64,000 nucleotides of DNA from Tubiluchus corallicola (taxonomy: Eukaryota; Priapulida; Priapulimorpha; Priapulimorphida; Tubiluchidae): contig JAQGDQ010000051.1 in NCBI GenBank assembly GCA_030141605.1, positions 642,628-706,627 of the forward strand. The letters are read 5' to 3'. The stretch's first letter is position 1. Each line of letters opens with the position of its first letter. Below are positions 25,919 to 36,900 of this stretch, one piece after another. The position numbers were made by a program, and so were the translations under genes. The notes under the pieces were generated by a model, which did no database searches, was not told the origin of the DNA, and saw nothing but the letters and a program-made list of their open reading frames with translations.

Positions 25919-26201
25919 TGCGAATTTGTAATGATGGTTTTCTCAGCCGAATCCAGTTATTTGGCTGTAAGTTTGTCTCTCATTCGCTCTTCGTTTTTGT
26001 GTTGGCAGTTAAAGTAAAATCTTTTTACCCATGCGAGGACTCTGACAATTGACCATCCTATGATATTGTAAAAAGTTTTGGGTGTAGCTTTTAGCCATGA
26101 CGAATATTTTGCTGGTTCTATAATCCATTCAGAACTTGCACAGCTATTTTTGTTGGTAGAATACATTGTTACTTCAGCTTTTTGCAGCTCTTCATCTTAC
26201 A

Positions 26202-26414
26202 TTATGTTTCTGTTTGCACATTTGTTTGGCCATTAGATAAGCATTTTAGTGGCGCTAACCTGACTTTAGCTGCAACTAGTCGTACCGAAATTCGCTCATC
26301 TTTATACGTGTATCTTCCGTATATTGCTGCAGCATAAGCATCTTCCGATGCATCAACGTATGTGTGAATTTGAAAGTTGACTATTGTGCCTTCATCATGT
26401 AAGCATTTGGGCAT
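26202..26414 (-). pseudogene. BEL/Pao RNase H region
   Basis: The frame contains IHTYVDASEDAYAAAIY followed by ISVRLVAAKVRLAPLK, the typical Pao RNase H signature with the first catalytic aspartate in YVDASE. RNase H removes the RNA strand from the RNA-DNA hybrid. The frame is closed by a stop soon after. A further Pao-type segment (EPAKYSSWLKAT, IGWSIVRVLAWVKRF) continues in another frame at 26166-25957. Confidence 0.85.
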
Positions 26415-26703
26415 ACTGCACTAGAATCTCTAGTTCAGCAAACCATCTTGCCATCTTTCTTTCATGTCTGGAAGCAGCTCGTCATCTTATGCTAAACCCT
26501 TTAGCCATGTTTGCTGCATCATTATTTTCGCTCGTACGATGAAAGGCGATAAAAAGCCCAATGGGTCAAAGCTTGAGGCTAAGATCCGCAAGGTAGTCCT
26601 CCTCGTTAGCGTGATGTTGTCAGATGAAGTTTGATTGTAAATGCATCTGTTGTGGGATGCCACATTATTCCTAATGTTTTGGTTGATGGCAGTTTCTCGC
26701 TGT

Positions 26704-27749
26704 CTAAATAACCTCTGCTGCTAAATCGGATGAAGGTATGCTTTCCATCAGCTTAGTAGAGTTCGACAACATTTTTTTGAGATGAAAATTGACTTCGACA
26801 CTCAGCTGGGTTAGTTCCTTTCGTAAAATTAACATCTCTTCTTTGTCATGTCTGGATTCCATGACGTCATCCATGCAGTATTGATTCAGTATGACTTCTG
26901 ATGCCATTGGGAATTTTTCCTTATTGATTTCTGCATAGTAATGTCAAAAGCTTGGCACGCAACATGGAGAGTAAGTTGCTCCAAAAATGTATCTCAGAAA
27001 TTCGTAAACTTTGGGTGCTTTATTTGCATGTACATCTCTCCAAATAAAACGATGAAACTGTCTATCTTCTTCTTTCAAGGCTACTTGTTAATACATCTCG
27101 GATATGTCGCCTATGAGTGCTACATTACCTCTTCTAAATCGCACTAAAAGTTTGAATAAGTCGTTGAGTAGTGCCGGCCCTGCATAGGCTTCACTATTTA
27201 GACTTTTCCCTTCATGTTCTGCACTAGCATCAAAAATCACTCCTACTTTTGTTGTAGTTCGCTCAGGCTTCGCTATGCAGAAATGAGGAAGAAGCACTGT
27301 GCTTCAGGTTCTTCTTCTTCGGGAAGTCGTCATATGTAGCCTTTCTGTTCGTATTGAATAAAAACGTTGCTATATTCTGTCGCTATTCCTGGCTTGTGTT
27401 TAAGCGATATTTCCAAGCAATGCAACCGTTTCTCTGCCAATGGTCGACTGTTTTTTAGATCTGGTCTCTCTTTCTTCCATGGTACTGCCACTTCTTATCT
27501 GTCATTAACCATTTTTCTCGAGCTTGTAATTTTTCTCCATGCTTTTCATTCGTCTGGTGTCATGCTAACGTCTTTGCCTGTCCCCGCTTCATTTAGCTCC
27601 CAGAATCGTCGAGTAATTACATTTAAATCTTCATCTATCTCTGTGAAGAAGTTTGACTGAATTTTCATTTGTATATAATATTGCGAGGATTGATTGCTGC
27701 AAGGGTATGGTGTTCCTACAGCTGTCCATCCTAGTGGAGAACCCAGCAA
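26704..27749 (-). pseudogene. BEL/Pao reverse transcriptase region
   Basis: The region is split over three frames. At 27749-27546 lies the linker before the RT (RRFWELNEAGTGKDVSMTPDE). At 27297-27088 are the fingers and palm (VGVIFDASAEHEGKSLNSEA, LLNDLFKLLVRFRRGNVALI, GDISEMY), with the first catalytic aspartate in GDISEMY. At 26907-26704 is the catalytic motif in QYCMDDVMES. Stops and frameshifts lie between them, so no full polymerase can be made. Confidence 0.88.
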
Positions 27750-27891
27750 ACGAGAGGTTCTCCTGGATTGCCTACAACTTCTCTTACTGAACAGGTCAAA
27801 CCTGCATTGCCCAAATCAATAAGCTTGTCCACTGATGTTCTTTTTCCAATTGATGTTTTTTTAAATGTTTCCACTTATCAGCGTAGTTTGC

Positions 27892-28230
27892 TCAATTTAT
27901 GGCTTCTAAATTTCCACAAACTTTGTCTGCAGTGAAGGCTTCAATGTTTTTTGTAATCTTTCTGTCTAGTGATTCCAGCGACAATATTGCAGGCATTGTT
28001 GTGAGAGTGGTCATTGTTCTGTTCATTGTCCCTACTTTGATAGTTGTGAGCTTGTCAGTTAATCTAAGTTCTTCTGCTACTTCTCTGTTGACGTACAATG
28101 CTGAAGAGCCGTCGTCTAGTAGTGCGTTTACCATCATCTTTTTCCCCTTTGTGCCTTTTAATATAACGTGTATTGTATGTAAAATTATTCTGCCTTCATA
28201 CCTTCGTGTTGACATCATGCATGCATACAA
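27892..28230 (-). pseudogene. BEL/Pao aspartic protease region
   Basis: A 112-codon frame carries VNALLDDGSSALYVNREVAE, the retropepsin-like active-site context (LLD.GS) of Pao polyproteins. It is followed by VGTMNRTMTT and LSLESLDRK, typical of this domain. The protease cuts the element polyprotein. It is out of frame with both neighbours. Confidence 0.82.
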
Positions 28231-28329
28231 TTATCCCCGCCTGTGATAGAAGTGTTCTTCAACCGAATGGTCAACAGAATTTAGCGATTGTGGCCGCTAG
28301 ACATCGCCTCTGCTTTGCTGGCTTCATAT

Positions 28330-29921
28330 TCCATGTAACAAGCGATGGTGAGTTTCGAGGCAGCCTTGTTCACCACAGGCGCGAAATGTAGTACACTTGG
28401 AGCCCACGTGACCTCTGCCCAGGCATCTGTAACACAGTCCTATTTTCTTAGCAGTTTGCCATCGCTCTGAAACATCTCTTGACTGGAATGCTTCATAGCT
28501 TTGTGTTCGATGGTTTTCTCCACAAATAGCAAGCCCGTTTCTTGGCTTGATTTCCCCCTGTTTTCATATACTATTACTGTTGTCTGTTAAAAACGTTTTC
28601 GACTCTTTTTTCTGATCAAAATTCCTCGTTCTCTCGAAGTTTGGCTGTTCATCAAAACCATGTATGCCTTCGTGCACTTCTGTCTGGATTCTGACTTTTC
28701 TTTCAATCTACTCTGCCAACGAGTTGAGATTCTCTTCTCTGTTGTAGTCAGATAACCATCCTTTGTATTCTTCCAATTTTTTCTCGCCTAGTTTTTTCTT
28801 CATCAAACAGTAAAACGTGGACTGTCTTTCGAATTCATCCACCCGTCCTTGGTCAAGCGTATCACCATAGCAGTCTCTAATTTCTCGTAATAGTTTTCTA
28901 AATCGTTGCATTTTCCGTCTCGAATTGTTCATGTTCACGCATTCATCTATACGAAGCAATGTCGCTCTACATTCTCTACCATTGTTTTCCAGTCGACTTT
29001 TGCGACGTCATATGCTCCTGTAGAATAACATAAACCGTCCACGATTTTCAAGGCTTCCCCTTTTAAGCACTCCTGTAAATGTAACATCCTATATTCTGGG
29101 TTGGCTGGGGTACGATCAATGCATGTAGAAAAAGCTGTCCACCATCTCTCGTAGTCTTTTTTCTCACCCGAAAAAGTTGGAACTGGGACTCTCTTCAATA
29201 GATGTTGCCACTTATCTCTGCTGGTAGAATTTGCTGTGAATGGAGTGAACGTGTTGACGTAGTCTGCGTCTTGAATGAACAAGTAATCATCATCAAATGG
29301 ATTCATAGTGTTTCGTACGGGCGTTGTATTTTGAAACCCTGCTGTATTGTTTACATCAGTCGCACCTGTAGTACGTCTCACAGTAGCGTTCGGGTCAGCT
29401 GTAACGTGACAAATTTACTGGCCTAGATTTCAGACGAGCTGAAGGTTGATCTTTGTACAGCAATAGACACTAATACTTTTTGAGCCTGGTTGATTATTTC
29501 GTTTGCATTTTCGAAAACCAGTTCTGCCTCATTTTCGAATTGTTCAATTAAGTCTGACCTCTTCTCGCTTATTCTCTATCTCCGTTACTAATGCGCTGAT
29601 ATCTTTATCGTCTGCCAGTAACAAAACTGTCGCTAATTTGCTGCACATTTTGCTGAGCAAAATTTTAACGTTCTTTTTTTCCCGGATTCGAACTTGGTAT
29701 GATTCATCTTTGCTTCGGTGGCTGACTTCATCATGAACATCAGTTTCAATGCTTGTTTGAGCAGACGCTATCGTAATTTCGAAGTAGTTTCACGCGCTGC
29801 ACCTGATCTACTCACTGCTACCATTTAATTCTTGACAAACTGCTCGAACTTGTTTGAGCAGACGCTATCGTAATTTCGAAGTAGTTTCACGCACTGCACC
29901 TGATCTACTCACTGCTACCAT
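28330..29921 (-). pseudogene. BEL/Pao gag region with zinc knuckle
   Basis: Gag forms the particle that packages element RNA. A likely start is the ATG at 29919-29921 (MVAVSRSGAARETTSKLR), which is duplicated 97 bp away at 29822-29824. The central frame at 29381-28947 has VPVPTFSGEKKDYERWWTAF and LKGEALKIVDGL, the Pao gag pattern. The next frame (28959-28708) continues it after a frameshift. Near 28390-28435 a CX2CX4HX4C knuckle (CYRCLGRGHVGSKC) remains intact, preceded by DVSERWQTAKKIGL. Confidence 0.85.
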
Positions 29922-29949
29922 TTAATTCTTGACAAACTGCTCGAACTCG
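29756..29949 (-). repeat. 97 bp tandem duplication across the 5' LTR/gag border
   Basis: The segment from gagcagacgctatcgtaatt to ttgacaaactgctcgaact occurs twice with a 97 bp offset (for example gcagacgcta at 29761 and 29858, and the gag ATG at 29822 and 29919). Each copy contains the gag start, the leader and about 20 bp of LTR terminus. The copies differ at about one base (gcgctgc versus gcactgc). Confidence 0.85.
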
Positions 29950-30170
29950 TTTGTAACTTATTTTCAAAACTTTATTTTAATTCGAAGTAGTATCATGACG
30001 GTATAGAAAAAATTATAACAGCAATGTGTCAGCCCTGCTTCGTATCAAAACCGGAACTGACTTGCTAGCCTGTTTAGGTATAGAGAAAATAGAGAGAAGC
30101 CAGCCGAGACGTCACATTCATATTTGTAAAGTTTAAATTACTGGCCTACTACAGTACACATTTTTTAACA
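29930..30170 (-). repeat. BEL 5' LTR
   Basis: This 241 bp direct repeat of the split left LTR runs from tgacaaactgctcgaactcg to acacattttttaaca and has TG...CA ends on the plus strand. It should contain the element promoter, but I see no unambiguous TATA or initiator. Confidence 0.88.
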
Positions 30171-32414
30171 ATGCCTGTCTGGAACTAGAAGACTAACACG
30201 GATGGGTTAGTACTTTCCTACCTGGTCTCCCTAATGGCGTGCCAAAGTGAGACTCATAACATGTTCTGCACATCATTCACAATATAACGATGCGGAGAAA
30301 TTAACGTGACATGTCAAAAATTTAACTATCCTTTACAAAACAGTTAGGTCAATTGCACAAACTCAATCTTCAGCTTTAGATTAAGTCCTTAGAATTCCTT
30401 CATAAACAGTTACGTCCACTTCTAACAGACAAAAACAGTGTTAATGTAACTTATAGTCCCAGTGTACACAGGTGTCAAAGAACATCGGATTCCCTGTTCG
30501 TATTACTACTTCTTGCTGTCTCTCCTCTCAATAGACAGACAGGGTAATTTGCGAGTTTTTCCAGACTTTCACTACTTTTCCAGAAATAACTAGGAATATC
30601 GCAAGTTCAGTACAGATTATAAAAACATCTCTGCTTTACACACTACCTCAAGCAAGCTCACAGTTTTTACTGACCTATAGCACAGAAGTTTACTGCATTG
30701 GCGTGATATGTGACTTCAGATCTGAAATAACCATGTATATTCTCTACGGCATTAACATTTTATAAAAAATTTCCGGAAATACCCAACCCAGGTCACCTAT
30801 TGTTAGTAGCTAACTAAAATGGACACAAGAATAGTTATTATGAAAGAGTTAAACAATTTAATATTGTATTAGTGGAAATATCAAATGTATCAACAAGAAG
30901 GAGTTTTAATATTTGCACTTTTAGCACTTCATTGGGTGGATCCAAACATGACACCAATGATGCTATCGTAAGTTTTTTTTAGACTCAGGTGCAATGAACT
31001 TAATGTGGGGTGAGATTGTTAGATTTTGTGATTGACATTTTCCTGGTCTAGCATTAGCACATTTCTTGAGTGAATTTTCCAACTTTTGGATAAAGTCTGT
31101 AAAATTACATCTCTTCCCCCCCCCCCTCTCTCTCCCTTCGCGTTTTCTCTTCCTCGCCCCCCCTCTCTCTCTTTTCCATTCTTATGTCACTTTTGTTTAC
31201 TTGTTTTACTCAATATCGTGTGAGGCCACAGTTATAAGGATGGAATCACCCCTTTTCTCACATTTTTACAAATATGGCACATATTTGAGCAACGAATACT
31301 TGCTTTCCGACAACTACACACCTTTTGGCAACTATCAGGTGCGGGTTGCAGAACAGTTATCATGGTAACTAATAGTCCATCAGCCATTTAGCAACCAAAC
31401 ACTGGAGACATCATATCTATGCTTTCAACCTAAACCTGCATGTGACGTAACCTAAGGGAATGCCAAAATGCTACCAAAAGGCGTGCATGTTATTGCACAT
31501 TAGTGCACAAATGTTATTGATTGTGAAATTGAAATGGGTGATTCCATTCCTATCACACTGTGACTTTACACGATTGTGAAATATGTATGTATGAATAAAC
31601 AAAGGTCAAAGTCATGTCTCCTTTAGCCTTCTAAAACATTTTGGTGTCCGAAAAGCTTGAATCACTTTATGTTATGCACACTATTCGTTTACTGAAGCCA
31701 TAACGTGACACTAGATATGACATCACTGCTAGATTTGTACAACTTTGAAACATATAACTTCTCAAAGATAGCATTTTGTGTGAGCTTGCAATACTTTTTT
31801 GGGACCCACATGCTTCTATCTGGATGTTGCTTAAACTTTTTCGTTTAGTGATGGTATGTTGTGTTCAATTAACATGTCATAATAATGTCACTACTGACCC
31901 TGTACAACCTTGAATTGAAATACAGTTAAGACTTGAGTTCTTACATTCATATCAGAGGCTTGAATTCTTTTTGAATGAGAATGCTTGCTCTGAATACCCC
32001 TCAAATGATCAGCGCCACCTAGTAAAGATGTTGACTCAGTCATCATATTTACTAAAAGGAAGGGGAAGTTATTGTTGCCTTGCTCAATAATTTGTCACAG
32101 TAAATTCTGACCCATGGTATGTGTGTGTTACATGTAGTAATAATTTTCAGAGTTTAAGTCGTCCACATTTACATAGTTTAATTGCTGCACCAGGTCCACA
32201 CCGTGCCATATCAGCAATGCAAATTTTAAAATGCGTAGTAATCGTCAAAAAACCTAAATTGTCTCAATTTTCGTTCTTTTGTGCTTAGCTGTTGCTGAGT
32301 CAACGAAATTCACAAAGAAATCCTCAGATTTTGACTCTGCTCACCTCATTATCTGCATTACATTTTACCTTCAAGTCACAGTAGATTGACGTATTTTGTA
32401 TTACAGGTCTAAAG
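30171..32414. other. Intergenic sequence, no gene seen
   Basis: The region lies between the BEL element and the hAT element. It contains a pyrimidine-rich low-complexity tract at 31111-31180 (C runs and CT repeats). The 100-codon open frame at 31066-31368 is mostly a translation of that tract and is not supported as a gene. Confidence 0.6.
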
Positions 32415-33130
32415 CAGTGGTTCCCAACCGGGGGTACGGGTACCCCCTGGGGGTACGCAACAGCAATGCCAGGGGTATGCAGAAGGTGTGTCAGATCGAC
32501 AAATTTTTTTCTTTCTGTAGCCGGTGAAAAGGGTAAAATACACCAAGTTGCAGCATCGTGATATTCTTTCTACAGGTTAGGCAATATTTCACAAACAATT
32601 CCTGCGCAGTGCGCTAGAAAATACTTTTACCCGCCCACGAAAAGCTTATATTTTGTTGCTTTGTTTGTGCTGTATTTGGCTTTCGAGGTGTTGGTTCCAT
32701 TTGTGACAACATACAAATGTGAGCTAGGCTTCAGTGCAAAGCTACATTTGAAGACGAAGGCAAGAAACCGTTTGGATTTGAGGAGCGACATGCGAGTCGC
32801 AATATCAACAATTAAACCTGATATAAAAAAACTTGTTGATAATCATCAAGAACAGCGTGCGCATTAATTATGACTGCTGTGAAGATCGCGTTTCCTTGTA
32901 TTGATGTTTTCATATTCGAGAAAGTTGTTCAAATTACATATTTCTTAATAATCAGTGATAAAATTCATGTTTTCAAAAAAAGTTAAAATAAAAAAATGTC
33001 GATAATATTAATCGTTGTTTTCTGGAAACTGGTTTTTCAAACGATTTGTTGAAAAATATCAGGTGGGGGTACGCTGAAGATCGCCACATTTAGAAGGGGT
33101 ACTTGGCAAGGAAAAGGTTGGGAACCACTG
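32415..33130 (+). mobile_element. hAT element, internally deleted, 8 bp target duplication
   Basis: The ends are perfect inverted repeats cagtggttcccaacc and ggttgggaaccactg. They are flanked by an exact 8 bp duplication gtctaaag (32407-32414 and 33131-33138), the diagnostic size for hAT. The 716 bp element keeps only the last part of a transposase and is therefore a deletion derivative of a longer autonomous element. Confidence 0.96.
32661..32867 (+). pseudogene. hAT transposase C-terminal dimerisation fragment
   Basis: The frame reads FEVLVPFVTTYKCELGFSA, then KARNRLDLRSDMRVAISTIK and PDIKKLVDNHQEQRAH to a stop. This is the C-terminal dimerisation segment of ZBED5/FAM200-type hAT transposases, where LPF.TTYLCE.GFSA and R.RL....DLRVALS are hallmarks. 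The zinc finger and catalytic core are absent, so no transposition activity is expected. A start at the listed ATG is arbitrary. Confidence 0.85.
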
Positions 33131-33511
33131 GTCTAAAGTCTTTCAGACATGCATGTTGTCCTCCTTGTAAATGTTTTAAAATTATTCTTTGTTAGTGTTA
33201 CTGATTTTTTTCTACAATCTTGTAGATTTCAGTTTTATATTCAAGCTTTTTTTCTGTGGGAATGCAAACTAAGGCTAAGGTAGATAACGTGGGACTTCTA
33301 GGCAATGGCACCAATAGCTTTCTGCAAAGCTTAAGCTTCACAGACTACTATTTATGTGGAATGGCAATTTATCTCGTGCGTGTTGTAAAATTTGCCACAA
33401 ATTTGAATAGAATTACCCAGTGATGTCATCAGTTACTTTGTTTGACCTTGAGACACTGCCGAAAGGCCAAGTTTATATCAGCTTGCATTTCATTTTAATG
33501 ATCTTGAAATC

Positions 33512-33517
33512 TTTATT
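33512..33517 (-). promoter_or_regulatory. Candidate poly(A) signal for the TMEM131-like gene
   Basis: On the minus strand AATAAA lies about 245 bp after the stop codon at 33760. It is the nearest canonical signal noticed. No other evidence supports its use. Confidence 0.35.
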
Positions 33518-33759
33518 TGGGTGTTAATTTAAACTTTTAGTTAACAAAGCAAGTAGTAAAACAGCATAAGGCGCGTTAATAGAATCGCTAGTAGCTCATA
33601 ACGGCTAAAATGGATTGCTCGGAAATTTTTGGATAATGACGCTGATGTACTTGGCAAGCTTTGTGCAAAGTTTAAGCTTTTATCTGGAGATTTATTACAT
33701 AATTGATTTAACTAATCACATGGTGAAAAAAAGCACATATAGTTACTGTACATTTCAAT

Positions 33760-33990
33760 TTAAATTTGTACCTGCTCGGAAGATGCTTCAACACTCTCTG
33801 CAGTTTCAACTTCTGTCGCATCCCACAAATCTGTATTCAGTCCTGCACTCCAAGTATCACCAACAGGTAGAGGATCCCACACAGTGCTGGATGTAGTAGG
33901 GTTACTCCATCTGTCACTGGGAGAATGGGCAGAATTATCCCAAAGCGACTCAGAAACACTGGGCATGTTATAAGTAAGCCATTCTTCACC
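33760..33990 (-). CDS. TMEM131: TMEM131-like terminal exon (tryptophan motif array)
   Basis: After acceptor AATTGTAG the frame encodes GEEWLTYNMPSVSESLWDNS, then SPSDRWSNP, STVWDPLPVGDTWSAG and LNTDLWDATEVETAESVEAS, ending SSEQVQI and TAA. Five Trp motifs (LWDN, RWSN, VWDP, TWSA, LWDA) are spaced 9 to 14 residues apart in an acidic setting, like the tryptophan-rich end of vertebrate TMEM131. CAG|GTACAA just before the stop could be a donor to another 3' exon. I prefer read-through because the stop follows after three codons. Confidence 0.85.
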   Translation of the reverse strand, partial: GEEWLTYNMPSVSESLWDNSAHSPSDRWSNPTTSSTVWDPLPVGDTWSAGLNTDLWDATEVETAESVEASSEQVQI

Positions 33991-36900
33991 CTACAATTAA
34001 ATATTTAGGAAATGTACATATATTAGTTACAAGTCTGAGTAAAAATTGAATAACAATAATGGGGCAGATAATAACATCATCATGAATGAACCTTTACTGA
34101 GTCACCAAAACTCTTTCATCATTTGTTAACTATACTCATGCAACAGATTTATGAAAAGAAAACTGCAGCATGATCGAAGTAAAGTGTAGATGCACATATT
34201 AATGACTGGTGTCTTATTTTAATGCCATAAGTTACAAATCCTTGTGGGTATTTTATAATACAGTAGGTGCCCCATTTATTAGACTCATGGTTAATAGAAT
34301 CAGTTGCCTAATTGACTCAAGAATACCTAATACGGGCTGCTTCTATTCAAATGTATATAAAAACTGCGAATAAAAGACTCCATATGTCTGCTTCACGTTT
34401 TTCAATAAGGACACATTAGTGTGACCAATAAGCTTTTATGACTTTCATGTCATCTTTGTTTGCTTTTGTGCTCTAATATACGTAGAAACAATAATGTTAA
34501 GTATTGTTTTGTTTGTAAGCAGGAGCGTTTACCATACACTAATATGCTTTGACCCATCCGTCCACGCGTCCACTGCTATTAACCTCGTTACCCAGAATTT
34601 CTGGAAGCTAAACACTCAATCACTTGCTTAGTGTTTGCTGTTGCTGTTTGCCAGGGATACAGGTACAGTATAATAAGGTGTAGCAAAGTTGCTGGTAGAT
34701 AACCGTGCTTGGACGACAACTGTGTTGTTTAATGAAAGGTTAGTGAAAAAGAGGTGTGAGCTTGAAAGCCAAACATGGGCATCACAACAACAGATCAAGC
34801 ATGCGCCAAGCGCTAACTATTTCATGAGAATTTGTGCATCATACAGCAACAGATTTTCAACGGCTTTGTTATTATGAGAACTTTGTCACCCAATTTCTTC
34901 GCAAAAAATGAAGCAGCCGACTTTAAACGAATTTTTGAAAGTAAATTGACTCATGTCATTTAGAAAAGTAAAGTTTTTTATTTTCTTTTTTATATTAATT
35001 CACTTTATAAATTAATATTTTTAAATATAAAATAATAGCTTAGGAATTTAGGCATTACTTCATTTACAAAATTCATTAAAAGCCTTTGCAGTGTATACTA
35101 AGCTGATGATTCATACTTCTATACTAGTAATACCACACTGTCGGTTAATTGGGGCAAAACACTTCCGTCACAAAGTGAGTCTATAAAGCAGCACCTACTG
35201 TACATAATGTTTTTTAGAATGTCTTGCTATCCAATAAAATTTACTGGCCCTTTCAAAACATCTAAAGCGTATTCAATAATTTCCAGAAAAACAGGTGAAT
35301 AAAGCAGGAATGACTCTACCTGCACGTTTTGCTCAATTTTACGCTGATTTAGTTTCTGTTGCCTCTGTGACACATTGTTTTGCATCATAGATGGTTGCCA
35401 GCAAACAGAATATCCAAGTTGATCTGAAGTTTGCATACCTGTTAAATTTTACAATATTAGCTAGATGCCATCAATAAAAAAACTTTTGCCTGAAATGCAG
35501 TACTATAGCATCACTCACAAATGTTCTACACAAGTTTTCAATTCTAGGCTGTAAATACTTTTTGTGTAAATAATAACAAAGTACACTAATTTGTATGTTA
35601 CAGAAATATCCCTGGCATGGTGATTGAACTGATAGTTAAAGAATTTGCAAATAGGTTTACTATGAGCAACCTTTAGTTTGTTTAGATTAACATTATGACA
35701 GTGCTGCCAGGTGGCTACACAAGAGTAGATGCTATTACAATAAGAATTAAACAAATTGTTTTTAAAGCATTAGTGAACTAGTAAAATTTACGGCATAGCC
35801 TAGTTGCTCTAGAGTAATAGATGCCTACTTGTTTTATGACATGCGCATCATCTCTGTTATCCCTAGAGATGATGTGGCCAACATGATTTTCATTTTCAAT
35901 AGCTCAATAACGACCCAACTAGCATAACTGTTCCAAACTCAAAGTGCTCATATTAGATGGCACTGTAGTCAGAAGCTTAGTTTTCTCAACTTTAATTAAA
36001 TATCAAATTTCGCTGCATAGTCAACATAAAATCATGAATTATCATCACTATTAATTTACTTACTAAATTTGCTAACTATAGAGAAGTGTGCAGCCAGATT
36101 TACATTAAGTTCTCTAAAATAGTAGAACAGAAGAGAAGACATCTTTCTTTCCTACCATGCACCTTAAAAATCTTGACCAACCTTAAAAATGTTTGAGTTA
36201 GAGCTGCCTCATCTCAAAAGCATACCTTGATGGGTGTAATAAAAATTGGCAATAATGCTTTGTTCATGGTGCCTACATTCGCACAAAGCTTATTTAAATT
36301 GTGCACTTGTTTGGAACACCACACTGGCTAAAAGCCCAAAATGAGGTTTCCCGTTCAAGTACCAGTTGCAGTAGCACTGGTGCAGAAACTTTTCCTTGTC
36401 AGCAATAAACTCATTACAGCCAAGAATTATTTTCTTTTTAATTTTGTTGCCCTCAGTTCAATGTTCTCAGTTCTCAGCGAACTTGCCATTACTAGGAGTG
36501 GATAGGGGCGGATTTGTTTGGGATCGGGGCTGCCACGATCTTGACCCCCGTACATCGATACTGAACTTTTCTTAAACCCGTTTCCGAACATTCAGTCTCG
36601 TCCCATCCCGACCCTGACTCCAAACTTTAAGTTTATAGAATTTGAAAAACAACCTTGACTTCAAGTTTTCGAGGCATGTAGAAAAAAATGAGCCATTTAA
36701 GAAGTTACTTAATTATTATTACCTAATTATTCATTACTTAAATTCCGTGACACATATTTTGTACTGAGATGTTATTAATTACAGCTGCATTGGGTGATTA
36801 ACAGCTGCTATTATTTTATTAAAAGGTCTTGTAAGCAGTTCTAAGTCATAGAATGATTTCCTTTTCATGGCACATACAGAGAAAGTGCATTTGGCCATCT

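Larger units (their letters stand above)
22221..30170 (-). mobile_element. BEL/Pao LTR retrotransposon, broken, with nested LINE
   Basis: Read on the minus strand the order is 5' LTR (30170-29930), gag, nucleocapsid zinc knuckle, aspartic protease, reverse transcriptase, RNase H, integrase, polypurine tract, 3' LTR. This protease-RT-RNaseH-integrase order and the protein motifs (MAPLP, KRYLCLFTCLQTRAIHLE, ALIGDISEMY, RLVAAK) identify the BEL/Pao superfamily. Without the nested LINE the element is about 6.1 kb, a normal family length. Many frameshifts and stops break every reading frame, so it is dead. I found no convincing 4-5 bp target duplication: the left flank ends attgt and the right begins atgcc. 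Confidence 0.93.

Noticed and set aside
27367-28391. Plus-strand open frames of 72-115 codons across the BEL protease region
   Set aside because: They are antisense shadows of the protease and gag region. No protein similarity was recognised.
31066-31368. 100-codon frame rich in Pro, Leu and Ser
   Set aside because: Most of it is translation of a C/CT low-complexity tract. There is no conserved domain and no splice context.
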